In this document: positions 18,449 to 26,897 of the stretch, piece after piece
Layout: each line of letters starts with the position of its first letter
Numbering within the stretch: the first letter of the stretch is position 1
Source of the DNA: Brevibacillus sp. JNUCC-41
Lineage (GTDB): Bacteria > Bacillota > Bacilli > Bacillales > DSM-1321
Assembly (NCBI RefSeq): GCF_014844095.1
Contig: NZ_CP062163.1
Location: forward strand, 3,567,501-3,631,500
DNA length: 64,000 bases
Reading direction: 5' to 3'
Program-made: the position numbers and the translations under genes
Notes under the pieces: generated by a model
What the model was told of the DNA's origin: nothing
The model's database searches: none
The model's input: the letters and a program-made list of their open reading frames with translations, nothing else

Positions 18449-18960
18449 GGAATATGTTTGCGTTTCCGATATAGCGGTTTTCCAAATGCGCCACTTCGTG
18501 CTCTATAAAACTCTTTCCTCTTACACCCTCTGGCAGAACAGAGGAAAGCGCCTTCAACACTTTCTGAAATATCACCATGGGTGGAATCGCAGATATATTT
18601 CAAAAATCGGAGATATAAGACCGAAAATCGCAGATATATTTCAAAAATTGACGATATAACTCCGAAATCGCTGATAAAATGCCGAAACCGGAGATATAAT
18701 CTAATTCTTCAGGACTTATTATATAACTAATATTTCTATAATTTAGAGCGGCCGCTGTTTCCTGGGCAACGTTTATTTCACTATATCCTTCTCTTTCGAA
18801 CCCAACAGAAAAAGTTTTGATTCTATTGCGATGGAGCAGATAAATGATGAATCAATTCCGCCTGATAGAAAAGATCCAACCGGAACATCACTTCTCATAT
18901 GGACGTTTACGGAATCCATTAGAGTTTCTTGTAAGGATGCCTTAATTAGGCATCCGTCAT
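18449..18960 (-). pseudogene. Asparagine synthetase (AsnB/AsnO type) remnant
   Basis: Three pieces of one glutamine-dependent asparagine synthetase. Piece 1 (about 18820-18960) encodes HMRSDVPVGSFLSGGIDSS, the PP-loop ATP-binding site. Piece 2 (about 18705-18830) continues in another frame as KTFSVGFEREGYSEINVAQ and on to YIISPEELD, so one frameshift separates them. Then a tandem repeat array replaces roughly the catalytic middle. Piece 3 (18449-18578) encodes LPEGVRGKSFIE and LENRYIGNANIF from the C-terminal helical part. The N-terminal glutaminase domain is gone. The gene is dead. Confidence 0.85.
18583..18702. repeat. Degenerate 20/21-bp tandem array (family B) inside the asparagine synthetase remnant
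   Basis: About six units of 20-21 bp built on TCGNAGATATA followed by variable bases and CGAAAA or TCAAAA, for example ATCGCAGATATATTTC and ATCGGAGATATAAGACC. It sits exactly where the middle of the asparagine synthetase reading frame is missing. The same unit, on the other strand, recurs at 26566-26660. Confidence 0.8.
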
Positions 18961-18977
18961 TTTTTATATATTTACAA

Positions 18978-19703
18978 TCAATAGTTTCGCTCGATGACAA
19001 AGTGTGCACGATCGCCTCTAAAGAGAGTTTTAGAGAATTCAATGACCGATCCGTCATTCTCATATGTGTAAGTTTCTAAGGAAAAACAAGGTGAACCGTT
19101 CGGAACCTCCAATTTGTCAGAAATGGAATCGTCGGCAAGTGAAAACTCCAAGTGTTCGACTGTTTTTTTTACTTTTAAATTGAATTGTGTCTCAAGTACT
19201 TTAAAGAGTGATTTTTCGCAGGCTTCGATATTAAGCCCGGGTGTTTTATACCAAGGGAGAAAGGCAATTTCATATTGAAGGGGGATGTCGTTTACGTAAC
19301 GTATCCGTTCCAGTTTATTTACTGGGTCTCCAATATTTTGTTTGAAAAGCTTGGCTAGGGTAGCGTTTGCTTCAATCACCTTTAAGCTAATGACCTTCGT
19401 AGAAGGGTTTTTTCCTTGCATCGTGACTTGCTCAGAGAATTTTTCAACCGTGCTTGTAAGAAATTGCTTCACTTTATTCTCCGAAACGAAAGTCCCTTTG
19501 CCTTGAACACGGTAGATGTAGCCTTCGACGTTCAATTGCTGTAAGGCCGTACGAACTGTTGTCCTGCTTACTCCGTATATTTTACAAAATTCAGCCTCGG
19601 TCGGTAATTTTGTATTTGGTTGATATTCGCCATTTTTTATGAGATCGATAATCGATTCCTTAACTATGGAATGCAATGCCGCTTCTTTATTCATGGTCTC
19701 CAC
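18978..19703 (-). CDS. GntR family regulator (HutC/UbiC subfamily) of the chitobiose-type PTS operon
   Basis: About 241 residues. The N-terminal winged helix includes NTKLPTEAEFCKIYGVSRTT, the GntR signature, then GKGTFVSE. The C-terminal UbiC-type effector domain spans about 85-240 (ERIRYVNDIPLQYEIAFLP is typical). GTG at 19703 is chosen because AGGAGG lies 7 nt before it; the ATG 9 nt later has poorer spacing. It is divergent from the EIIB gene with about 280 bp between, and two dyads lie over the operon promoter. HutC-type GntR proteins of sugar operons usually sense a sugar phosphate, so repression relieved by a phosphorylated disaccharide is likely (inference). Confidence 0.85.
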   Translation of the reverse strand: METMNKEAALHSIVKESIIDLIKNGEYQPNTKLPTEAEFCKIYGVSRTTVRTALQQLNVEGYIYRVQGKGTFVSENKVKQFLTSTVEKFSEQVTMQGKNPSTKVISLKVIEANATLAKLFKQNIGDPVNKLERIRYVNDIPLQYEIAFLPWYKTPGLNIEACEKSLFKVLETQFNLKVKKTVEHLEFSLADDSISDKLEVPNGSPCFSLETYTYENDGSVIEFSKTLFRGDRAHFVIERNY

Positions 19704-19784
19704 AGTGATTCCTCCTATGTTCATTCCAATATATACATATAGATTATCTCGGATAAGTTTAATAATCAACTTTAAATCGAAAAT

Positions 19785-19838
19785 TTGTAGTAACAAATTT
19801 AAAATTGTGTTGATATTTTCCTGATTTGTAACTACAAT
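19785..19838 (+). promoter_or_regulatory. Promoter and twin operators of the chitobiose-type PTS operon
   Basis: TTGATA (19810-19815), 17 bp, TACAAT (19833-19838) is a near-consensus sigma-A promoter. A perfect dyad TTGTA-AC-TACAA (19826-19837) covers the -10 box. A second copy TTGTA-GT-AACAA (19785-19796), with one mismatch, lies 41 bp upstream, about four helical turns, and faces the regulator gene. Spacing allows looping or dual repression of both genes. Confidence 0.7.
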
Positions 19839-19982
19839 ATATGTATGGAGGTAATAATACCCACTTCATATAGCCTTTCAAGGGAAGTGATAAAACAAAG
19901 TAACATGGATTTATACAAAAATGTGGTTTAGTCTTACTTAAAAATACTGAATAATCAATCATTAAAAAGGGGGGTAATTTCA

Positions 19983-20291
19983 ATGAATATCTTATTATGT
20001 TGTTCTGCGGGGATGTCTACTAGTTTATTAGTTACCAAGATGGAGGAAAGCGCTAAAAAACAAGGAATAGAATGTCGTATATGGGCTGTGGGTTCTACAG
20101 AAGTGAATAATGAAATAGAAAAGGCCGATGTGATTTTATTAGGTCCGCAGGTTAGATATCTTCTTTCCAAGTTACAGGAAGCGGGGAAAGATAAGGGGAT
20201 TCCAGTCGCAACCATCAATCCAATGTTCTATGGACTATGTAATGGTGAAGAAGTATTAAAACAAGCCACTACTTTAATAAAAGGAGAATAA
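19983..20291 (+). CDS. chbB: PTS lactose/cellobiose-family EIIB
   Basis: A 102-residue cytosolic EIIB protein that takes phosphate from EIIA on a cysteine and passes it to sugar at EIIC. The phosphocysteine loop is [13 protein letters not shown] at residues about 4-16 (the first Cys pair, CxAGMST). The rest follows the P-loop-like fold with [23 protein letters not shown] lies 7 nt before ATG. It is the first gene of an operon B-C-A-GH4-ChbG. The name chb is used because GH4 and ChbG enzymes follow, as in the E. coli chb operon; cellobiose is an alternative sugar. Confidence 0.9.
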   Translation: MNILLCCSAGMSTSLLVTKMEESAKKQGIECRIWAVGSTEVNNEIEKADVILLGPQVRYLLSKLQEAGKDKGIPVATINPMFYGLCNGEEVLKQATTLIKGE

Positions 20292-20295
20292 GGAT

Positions 20296-21645
20296 ATGAT
20301 GACTTTTATTGATAAGTATATTATGCCTGGGGCGGTAAAGGTAGGAAATAACCGGCATTTGCTTGCGATTCGTGACACATTGATTGGAATGATAGCGATT
20401 ACAATGATTGGGTCATTCGCCGTCCTGTTTAATAATCTAGGGCAAGTCATCAAGCCTTACGGTAGAATGATGGAGGCCATCTTTGGTCCTGCATGGAATA
20501 CGCTGGGCGGTGACATTTGGTTTGGAACCTTTGCATTCATGACTGTATTCGCTGTATTCGGCATCTCTTATAAATTGGCACGATCATACGGTGACGATGG
20601 TTTTGAAGCGATGCTGGTTTCCGCAGCCTGTTTCTTCTTATTATTGCCTCAAATCGGAAATGTCACCTTGACCATCGATGATAAGGATGTAACAGGCGGG
20701 GCATGGGGTTTTGTAAGCGTTAACTATTTTAATGCTACAGCTTTATTTACAGGAATTGTCGTTGCCTTAATTGCCACTGAAATCTTTGTGAGACTTTCAC
20801 GAGTGAAATATTTAGTCATCAAGCTGCCTGATGGAGTACCTCCAGCGGTAGCCCGTTCATTTGCAAAGTTAGTGCCGGGTATGGCGACGATCTTTATTGC
20901 TGGTGTATTCGGACTGCTATTCCGTAAAATTACGGATGGGCAGATACTGAATGACTGGCTTGGTAAAGTGATTGTATCTCCATTACAAAGTGCAGTAGAT
21001 TCATTGCCATTCGCTATTTTACTAGTATTTCTTGTTCATTTATTATGGATGATCGGTTTGCATGGACCCAATATCCTTGGCGGAATCACGACACCGCTTT
21101 TTGAAAGTTCGGGAGTGAAAAATATCGATTTATATGCAAAAGGGGTAAAAGACATGGATCAATACGGGGTATTGGCGGGTTCTTTCCTGGATGCATTTGT
21201 TTATTTAGGCGGATCTGGTGCAACATTGGGCCTGATCATTGCAATGATCATTGCCGGTCGGAAACGGTATAAACAGATGATTGCACTCGGAGGGGCACCA
21301 GGAGTGTTCCAGATTAACGAACCCATCCTTTTCGGATTGCCTATCGTTCTGAATCCAATGTGGTTCATCCCATTTGTTCTCGGCCCGGTAATTACAACCG
21401 TGATCTCTTATATCGCGGTAAGCAGCGGAATGGTTTTCCCGATCGTAGCCAAGATTCCATGGGTTACCCCTCCGATCGTGGGCGGATTCCTAGCGACAGG
21501 CGGGCATATGTCCGGAGCGGTCTTGGCTGCAATCAACTTAGTCATTTCAACAGTGATTTATTTACCATTCGTCTATGCTCAAGTGAAGATAGATACCAAA
21601 AATAAAACAGAGCTTACAAAAGATTCAGAAACGCTAAGCGTTTAA
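20296..21645 (+). CDS. chbC: PTS lactose/cellobiose-family EIIC permease
   Basis: A 449-residue membrane permease of the EIIC lactose/cellobiose/diacetylchitobiose family, with about ten hydrophobic helices. Conserved signs are LHGPNILGGI near residue 255 and the ligand-site segment NEPILFGLPIVLNP (about 335-348), which holds the conserved Glu that binds the sugar. AAGGAG lies 9 nt before ATG; a second ATG follows at once. It takes up the disaccharide and phosphorylates it with EIIB. It lies 4 nt after the EIIB gene and 16 nt before EIIA. Confidence 0.92.
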   Translation: MMTFIDKYIMPGAVKVGNNRHLLAIRDTLIGMIAITMIGSFAVLFNNLGQVIKPYGRMMEAIFGPAWNTLGGDIWFGTFAFMTVFAVFGISYKLARSYGDDGFEAMLVSAACFFLLLPQIGNVTLTIDDKDVTGGAWGFVSVNYFNATALFTGIVVALIATEIFVRLSRVKYLVIKLPDGVPPAVARSFAKLVPGMATIFIAGVFGLLFRKITDGQILNDWLGKVIVSPLQSAVDSLPFAILLVFLVHLLWMIGLHGPNILGGITTPLFESSGVKNIDLYAKGVKDMDQYGVLAGSFLDAFVYLGGSGATLGLIIAMIIAGRKRYKQMIALGGAPGVFQINEPILFGLPIVLNPMWFIPFVLGPVITTVISYIAVSSGMVFPIVAKIPWVTPPIVGGFLATGGHMSGAVLAAINLVISTVIYLPFVYAQVKIDTKNKTELTKDSETLSV

Positions 21646-21661
21646 GAAAGCGGTGATGAAA

Positions 21662-22009
21662 ATGGAAAAAGAAGAATTGTACCAACTATCCTTTCAATTG
21701 ATTTTATATAGCGGGAATGCGAGAAGCTTTGCAATGGAAGCCATGCAGGAAGCAAAGAAAAGGAATTTTGATTCTGCTCGCGTGAAAATAGCCGAGGCCG
21801 AAACGGAATTACTGCAAGCCCATAAATACCAAACCCAATTAATCCATGCTGAGGCGGGCGGGGACCAATTTGATCTTCCCATTATCCTGGTGCATGCACA
21901 AGATCATTTGATGACAGCGATGACTATAAAGGATCTTGCAATTGAAATGATTGATCTACGCGAAGAATTCTTACATGCAGATGCTGTGAAGGAGAGGACT
22001 GCTGAATGA
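21662..22009 (+). CDS. chbA: PTS lactose/cellobiose-family EIIA
   Basis: A 115-residue helical-bundle EIIA. The phosphorylated His is expected in LVHAQDHLM near residue 78, and the acidic QFDLPII patch before it is conserved in the family. N-terminal helices include YSGNARSFAMEAMQEAKKR. ATG at 21662 follows GGTGA; upstream GTG and ATG codons at 21653 and 21656 are in frame but overlap that site. The last codons overlap the GH4 start by four bases (ATGA), showing translational coupling. Confidence 0.9.
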   Translation: MEKEELYQLSFQLILYSGNARSFAMEAMQEAKKRNFDSARVKIAEAETELLQAHKYQTQLIHAEAGGDQFDLPIILVHAQDHLMTAMTIKDLAIEMIDLREEFLHADAVKERTAE

Positions 22010-23349
22010 GCAAGGGGCTGAAGATTGTCACGATTGGCGGAGGTTCGAGCTATACGCCCGAACTGATCGAAGGTTTCATCAAATATCATGAAAAACTTCC
22101 TGTGAGTGAAATTTGGCTCGTGGACATCGAAGCTGGAAAGGAAAAGCTTGAAATTGTCGGTAATTTGGCAAAAAGGATGATTGAAAAGGCTGGCGTGAAT
22201 ATTGAAGTCCATCTCACGCTAGACAGAAAGAAAGCGCTTAAAGGCGCTGATTATGTAACAACCCAGCTGCGGGTTGGCCAGCTAGCAGCAAGGGCGCTTG
22301 ATGAAAAGATTCCATTGAAACACGGAGTGATCGGACAGGAGACGAACGGACCAGGCGGGCTTTTCAAGGCTTTTAGAACGATTCCCGTCATTCTGGATAT
22401 TGCTCATGAAATGGAGGAATTATGTCCGGAAGCATGGCTGATTAACTTCACGAATCCTGCAGGAATGGTAACGGAAGCAGTTCTGCGTCACAGTAATATT
22501 TCCAAAATCATCGGCCTTTGCAATGTGCCGATTGGTATGGAACGAGGTGTTGCGGATTTAATGGATGTAGAGCCATCAAGAGTCCGGATCGACTTTGCTG
22601 GCTTGAACCATATGGTTTACGGCTTGGATGTATTCGTTGATGGCGAGAGTGTCAAAGATCAAATCATCCATTTGATTACAGATCCATCTAATGCTGTCAC
22701 GATGAAGAATATCCATGCAATGGGCTGGGAACCGGAATTCCTAAGAGCGTTAAACCTGTTTCCGTGTCCATACCACAACTACTATTATAAAACGGGAGAT
22801 GTGCTAGCCCAGGAATTGAAGGATGCAGAAAAAGGGGAAACACGTGCAGAGGTCGTTCAAAGACTTGAAACAGGTTTATTTGAGCTATACAAAGACAAGG
22901 ATCTGGCCATCAAGCCGCCGCAGCTTGAAGAGCGCGGAGGTGCGTACTACAGTGATGCTGCTGTGAGGTTGATTTGCTCGATGCATACCGATAAGCGAGA
23001 TATACAAGCGGTAAATACCATAAACCATGGTGCGATTGAAGGCATCCCCTATGGCTCGGCGATCGAAACCAGTTGCGTGATAACTAAGGATGGTCCTAAG
23101 CCTATCAATGTAGGTGAGCTTCCTGTCGCAGTCCGCGGTTTAATTCAGCAAATCAAATCCTTTGAAAGGGTAGCCATCGAAGCCGCAATTACAGGCGACT
23201 ATGATACTGCATTGCTTGCCATGACGATCAATCCACTCGTTCCAAGTGATCGGGTTGCAAAACTTATCTTAGACGAAATGCTGGAGGCGCATAAAGAGTA
23301 TTTGCCGCAGTTTTTTGAAAAAAAGGAGTTGCACGATAATTTATCATGA
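22006..23349 (+). CDS. chbF: GH4 phospho-glycosidase (6-phospho-beta-glucosidase / diacetylchitobiose-6-phosphate hydrolase type)
   Basis: A 447-residue family 4 glycoside hydrolase, an unusual NAD- and metal-dependent enzyme that cleaves through redox and elimination steps. The Rossmann start is TIGGGSSYTPELIEGF; the metal-site Cys and Asn lie in GLCNVPIGMERG; the conserved FAGLNHMVYG segment follows with the metal-binding His. It splits the disaccharide phosphate delivered by the PTS in the cytosol. Its pairing with ChbG points to N,N'-diacetylchitobiose, although GH4 proteins of this type also serve cellobiose. It overlaps EIIA at its start and ChbG at its end by four bases each. Confidence 0.9.
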   Translation: MSKGLKIVTIGGGSSYTPELIEGFIKYHEKLPVSEIWLVDIEAGKEKLEIVGNLAKRMIEKAGVNIEVHLTLDRKKALKGADYVTTQLRVGQLAARALDEKIPLKHGVIGQETNGPGGLFKAFRTIPVILDIAHEMEELCPEAWLINFTNPAGMVTEAVLRHSNISKIIGLCNVPIGMERGVADLMDVEPSRVRIDFAGLNHMVYGLDVFVDGESVKDQIIHLITDPSNAVTMKNIHAMGWEPEFLRALNLFPCPYHNYYYKTGDVLAQELKDAEKGETRAEVVQRLETGLFELYKDKDLAIKPPQLEERGGAYYSDAAVRLICSMHTDKRDIQAVNTINHGAIEGIPYGSAIETSCVITKDGPKPINVGELPVAVRGLIQQIKSFERVAIEAAITGDYDTALLAMTINPLVPSDRVAKLILDEMLEAHKEYLPQFFEKKELHDNLS

Positions 23350-24077
23350 TTGAAGTCCTTGTAAATGCAGATGATTTCGGGTTGACTAAAGCGGTGAATT
23401 ATGGGATTTTGGATAGCCACAAATATGGAATTGTCAATTCGGCGACGATCATGATGAATGCGAAAGCAACGGAGCATGCGATTGAAATCGCAAAGAAGAC
23501 ACCTTCGTTGAAAGTAGGTATACACTTAGTGCTGACATGGGGTAAACCTTTATTGAGTGATGTTCCGAGTTTAGTTGACGAATCAGGTTTTTTTAAAAAG
23601 CAAGCGTTGATATATGGGGATCCTGCCGGTATTTCCTTGAGGGAATTGGAGAGGGAGTGGTCAGCACAAATCGAAAGATTCTTGGAATTTGGTCTATTTC
23701 CGACTCATTTCGACAGCCACCATCATGTACATGGGATCACAGCATTTCTACCTGTAATAAAAAAGCTGTCTGATAAATACGGATTGCCAGTACGTAATGC
23801 CGGAAGGCACCTGGCTGGGATTCAAACCGTTACAGATGTATTCCTGGATGATTTTTATGGAGATATGGTGGTTGAAGATTATTTTCAAAACTTGAAGGGG
23901 AGGGTACCGGATGGGGCGAGCGTGGAGATAATGACCCATCCTGCTTATATGGATGAAGAATTGATGGAAGTCTCCTCTTATAATGATAAACGCTTGAAAG
24001 AAACCCGGATTTTGACACAAGCAAAATTACCTGAGGGATTTTCCCTTAGATTCAGCATCAACCAAGTTAAGATTTGA
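23346..24077 (+). CDS. chbG: ChbG/YdjC family carbohydrate deacetylase
   Basis: A 243-residue metal-dependent deacetylase. The metal site is VNADDFGLTKAVN (paired Asp) and FDSHHHVHG (His cluster), with HPAYMDEEL near the C-terminus. In E. coli ChbG removes one acetyl group from diacetylchitobiose-6-phosphate so that ChbF and the regulator can use it. Here it is the last gene of the PTS operon and is translationally coupled to the GH4 gene (overlap ATGATTG..., four bases). Its presence is the main reason to favour chitin disaccharides as the substrate. A bidirectional terminator follows. Confidence 0.9.
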   Translation: MIEVLVNADDFGLTKAVNYGILDSHKYGIVNSATIMMNAKATEHAIEIAKKTPSLKVGIHLVLTWGKPLLSDVPSLVDESGFFKKQALIYGDPAGISLRELEREWSAQIERFLEFGLFPTHFDSHHHVHGITAFLPVIKKLSDKYGLPVRNAGRHLAGIQTVTDVFLDDFYGDMVVEDYFQNLKGRVPDGASVEIMTHPAYMDEELMEVSSYNDKRLKETRILTQAKLPEGFSLRFSINQVKI

Positions 24078-24084
24078 TCATTAC

Positions 24085-24123
24085 AAAAGAGGACCATTCA
24101 TCAAATGATGAATGGTCCTTTTA
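24085..24123. terminator. Bidirectional terminator between chbG and ndh
   Basis: AGGACCATTCATC pairs with GATGAATGGTCCT, with an A run before and a T run after, so it can end both converging units. Confidence 0.93.
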
Positions 24124-24149
24124 AATTCAATGAGTGCTATATCTAAAAA

Positions 24150-25331
24150 TTAATAAGCCAAGCTGAATAGGGCTTTGATGTGTGATAGATAGCGAACATT
24201 ACTTGCTTCTTTCATCAATGTAGCCGGCAGGCCTTTAAGGGAAGTGTTATTGGCCCCAACGGTTGCCACCGCATCCTTACGGCCTAGGCTCGCAAGTGTA
24301 CCTGAGTTTACAGGTGAAAATTCTTCAAGTTTCTTGCCTTCAAAGGCTGCATATAGGTTGTATCCAACAAGCTCACCCATTTGCCAAGCATTTTGTGCAG
24401 TAGGAGCGTATGGACGGCCGCCTTCTGGAGGGAACGCAACGGCGCTGTCCCCGACAACGAATACGTCATTATGAGATTTGGATTGCAAATACTCATTAAC
24501 GGTCGCTTTGCCGCGATCCACTTCAAGGCCTGATTCGCCCACGATAGGAAGAGCCGCAACTCCGCCTGTCCAAACAAGTGTATTGGCCGTTATCGTTTGT
24601 CCATCTTTCAATTCGATTTGATTTCCTTTAACACCCGTTACAGGCAGACCTGTCAGGAATTCAACACCGCGTGCTTCCAAGCTTGTCATCGCACGTTCGA
24701 TCAAGTGGTCAGGCAGGACCGGAAGGATTTTTGGACCAGCTTCTACAAGCTTGATTTTCAAGTCCTTGAAGTCCACTCCGAATTTTTTGGCGATTTTAGG
24801 GAAATGATCCACGATTTCACCGATTAACTCGACGCCTGTCAATCCGCCGCCGCCGATCACGATAGTTGCGTCCGCCTCATTATTCGTTTGTGCATATTCG
24901 CGGATGCGATCTTCGATATGTTTGTAAATTTTGTTTGCATCGTTTACGGATTTCAAGACCATGCTGTTTTCCTCAAGTCCCGGAATGCCGAAGAATCCTG
25001 TTTGGCTTCCTAAAGCAACAACTAGGGCATCATAAGATAAAGTGGAACCATTGGCAAGTTTCACTTCTTTGTTATCGACTGAGAAAGAATCCACTTTGGA
25101 AATGATAAGGTCGATATCTTTTCCTTTGAAAAGTTTTTCCAACGGAATGGAAACGGCTTGTTCAGAAATGGATCCGCCTGCAAGACGGTGCAATTCAGTG
25201 ATGATTTGGTGTGTTGGAAATTGGTTCACCACTGTAACCTGTACTTCATCTTTTTTGTAATATTCACGTACGGATAAGGCAGATAGCAATCCAGCGTAAC
25301 CTGCACCTAAGATGACGATTTGTTTTGACAT
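24150..25331 (-). CDS. ndh: Type II NADH dehydrogenase (NDH-2 family)
   Basis: A 393-residue FAD flavoprotein on the inner face of the membrane that passes electrons from NADH to menaquinone without pumping protons. The FAD site is IVILGAGYAGLLSAL at the N-terminus; the NADH site is IVIGGGGLTGVELIGE; a second FAD contact is VFVVGDSAVAFPPEGG and then PTAQNAWQMGE. The C-terminal part ends in a short hydrophobic region typical of membrane anchoring. The ATG is preceded by a GGGGGATT site. A DUF1641 gene lies 40 nt upstream on the same strand, so the pair is probably an operon. Confidence 0.92.
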   Translation of the reverse strand: MSKQIVILGAGYAGLLSALSVREYYKKDEVQVTVVNQFPTHQIITELHRLAGGSISEQAVSIPLEKLFKGKDIDLIISKVDSFSVDNKEVKLANGSTLSYDALVVALGSQTGFFGIPGLEENSMVLKSVNDANKIYKHIEDRIREYAQTNNEADATIVIGGGGLTGVELIGEIVDHFPKIAKKFGVDFKDLKIKLVEAGPKILPVLPDHLIERAMTSLEARGVEFLTGLPVTGVKGNQIELKDGQTITANTLVWTGGVAALPIVGESGLEVDRGKATVNEYLQSKSHNDVFVVGDSAVAFPPEGGRPYAPTAQNAWQMGELVGYNLYAAFEGKKLEEFSPVNSGTLASLGRKDAVATVGANNTSLKGLPATLMKEASNVRYLSHIKALFSLAY

Positions 25332-25370
25332 AGTTAATCCCCCGTCCTTACTGATTGAAAATTCATCAAA

Positions 25371-25808
25371 TTATTTTTGGTTTTTGCGTTCTGAAGAGAC
25401 TTCAAGAAAAGCTTGGGCGAAACGGAAAAGTTTTTGTGCTTGTGGGTCTTTCATCATTCTTAACAGACCAAAAAGACCGATCACGTCATGATTCACTTCA
25501 GCACGATCCTTAGCTTCGATGGCAGTAACCGCAAGCCCTTTCACTGAATCGACTACAGGTGTCGCGATCTCCGAAATGGCGCTGACCGTATCGTTTTTCA
25601 AAACATCATCAGTCGCAACCGATTGAGCGAAATCATAAGACTTTGTTAAAATATTCACTAACTCAGTCAGTTTTGGTAACTGCTCAACTAAAGTGTTCAA
25701 TGATTCCTGAACCTCGGGTTTTAAAAGCTGATCAAGGATATCCAATTGTTCTTGGTTTGCAGAAATATTAAGTGTTTCATGTTCAGGTTTTGAGACTACA
25801 TCTACCAT
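25371..25808 (-). CDS. DUF1641 domain protein
   Basis: A 145-residue helical protein with the DUF1641 pattern in its C-terminal half: GLFGLLRMMKDPQAQKLFRF. Similar proteins (B. subtilis YrhD/YjgD group) lie next to formate dehydrogenase or NADH dehydrogenase genes and are thought to help redox enzymes, without a proven reaction. Here it precedes ndh by 40 nt on the same strand. AAAGGGGAATT lies before the ATG. No signal peptide or membrane helix is visible. Confidence 0.75.
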   Translation of the reverse strand: MVDVVSKPEHETLNISANQEQLDILDQLLKPEVQESLNTLVEQLPKLTELVNILTKSYDFAQSVATDDVLKNDTVSAISEIATPVVDSVKGLAVTAIEAKDRAEVNHDVIGLFGLLRMMKDPQAQKLFRFAQAFLEVSSERKNQK

Positions 25809-26248
25809 ATCTAATTCCCCTTTATACTTGATTATTTTGATTAATGTGTTTTCCGCCGATACTACTAATCATACGACTCTAACCACTTAATTTCAAATAT
25901 TTCTTTTGTGATACGAATATAATTTTTATAGTTATTATTAACAGTTATTAGGTGGATTTTGTGATTTCTCTTAATATTCCAAAAAAATATTAAGATTATT
26001 CTAATTATAATACCTTATATAAAGAGACATTCTATAAGATTACGATTGGGGGTTCACCGCATTTCCTATTATATAGGGGGCATGATTCAATCGACTACCG
26101 GCAGAATATGTAGACATCTTTTGTTTTGAATAAATGTTTGGTTTGCTATAATGTCCATAATCTTTGAATATGCCATGCCTGAGTGTGACCCAGGAATATT
26201 TTATCTGGTTTAGGGTATAGAATATTATCGGAATTGGAGTTGATGCCC
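25809..26248. other. Gene-free control region upstream of the DUF1641-ndh unit
   Basis: About 440 bp, very AT-rich in the middle. It must hold the promoter of the DUF1641-ndh unit (minus strand). The inverted repeat-like TCTTAATATTCC...AATATTAAGA near 25970-25995 is the only local structure I see. NDH genes of Bacillus are controlled by Rex, but I cannot point to a convincing Rex site (TTGTGAA-type). Confidence 0.35.
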
Positions 26249-26455
26249 TTGGTAGAACGCAGGATATTAAAGGTCCGTGGTGAGAATATCGAAATATCCT
26301 CCAGGTATAATGAAAAATATAGTAAATGGAATTGTACAGCCAAAATTCCCAATAGTTCCATCATTGCTTATTGTCGTGATAAGAATAGGCTTCGTGCTGA
26401 GACCGTTTCTATGAGCAGGTTACTAATTACTTATGATGACTATAAAGTTGTCTGA
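26249..26455 (+). CDS. Small uncharacterised protein (about 68 aa)
   Basis: A short basic protein starting RRILKVRGENIEISSRY. A TTG at 26249 has GGAG 9 nt upstream; an ATG at 26243 is only 3 nt from that site. It reads as mixed strand and helix with two cysteines and no membrane helix. I do not recognise a family. A good terminator follows 27 nt later, which supports a real transcript. Confidence 0.45.
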   Translation: MVERRILKVRGENIEISSRYNEKYSKWNCTAKIPNSSIIAYCRDKNRLRAETVSMSRLLITYDDYKVV

Positions 26456-26481
26456 GATGTATAGGGATAATTCATAAATAG

Positions 26482-26526
26482 AAAAAAGGCGCATAACCTA
26501 GAAGATGATGGTTGGGCGCCTTTTTT
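26482..26526 (+). terminator. Terminator after the 68-aa gene
   Basis: AAAAAAGGCGC pairs with GCGCCTTTTTT around a long loop that can pair further (AACC with GGTT). Confidence 0.8.
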
Positions 26527-26565
26527 ATTGTATGAAAGAAGGAGGAATAATGCTAAGTTTCATCA

Positions 26566-26660
26566 TCAGCCCCCTATATATCTTCGAAAATGGAAATATA
26601 TCTCCGAAAACTGCCCCTTTATCTACGAATTATACGTTTTATCGATTTTTCGACAAAAAT
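26566..26660. repeat. Degenerate 20/21-bp tandem array (family B, opposite orientation)
   Basis: About four units: TATATCTTCGAAAATGG, TATATCTCCGAAAACTG, TTTATCTACGAATTATACG, TTTATCGATTTTTCGAC. The core TATATCTCCGA is the reverse complement of the units at 18583-18702. It lies in a gene-free gap. Confidence 0.7.
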
Positions 26661-26755
26661 TTTACTAAAAAAGCTATTTTTTATTAAAATGCAACAAAAT
26701 TGTCAAAAAAAATATCAGAAAATACTGATAAGGAAAGTAAAATTATGTTAATATA

Positions 26756-26799
26756 TTTAAAAAAAGTATTATTTTCTAAGTAATAATACTTTTTTTAAA
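26756..26799. repeat. Perfect 18-bp inverted repeat (strong hairpin)
   Basis: TTTAAAAAAAGTATTATT (26756-26773), an 8-nt loop, then its exact reverse complement (26782-26799). The long A and T tracts inside the stem would let it end transcription from both sides. No gene ends just before it except the small gene 300 bp upstream, which already has its own terminator. Confidence 0.8.
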
Positions 26800-26897
26800 C
26801 GATTTCCATAAATGGAGTCTAGGGCCTGACCTTAGCAGGCTTACAGAATAAGATTATCAATTGATTTTGCTAAAATAAACTGAAATGGAGTGGTAGA

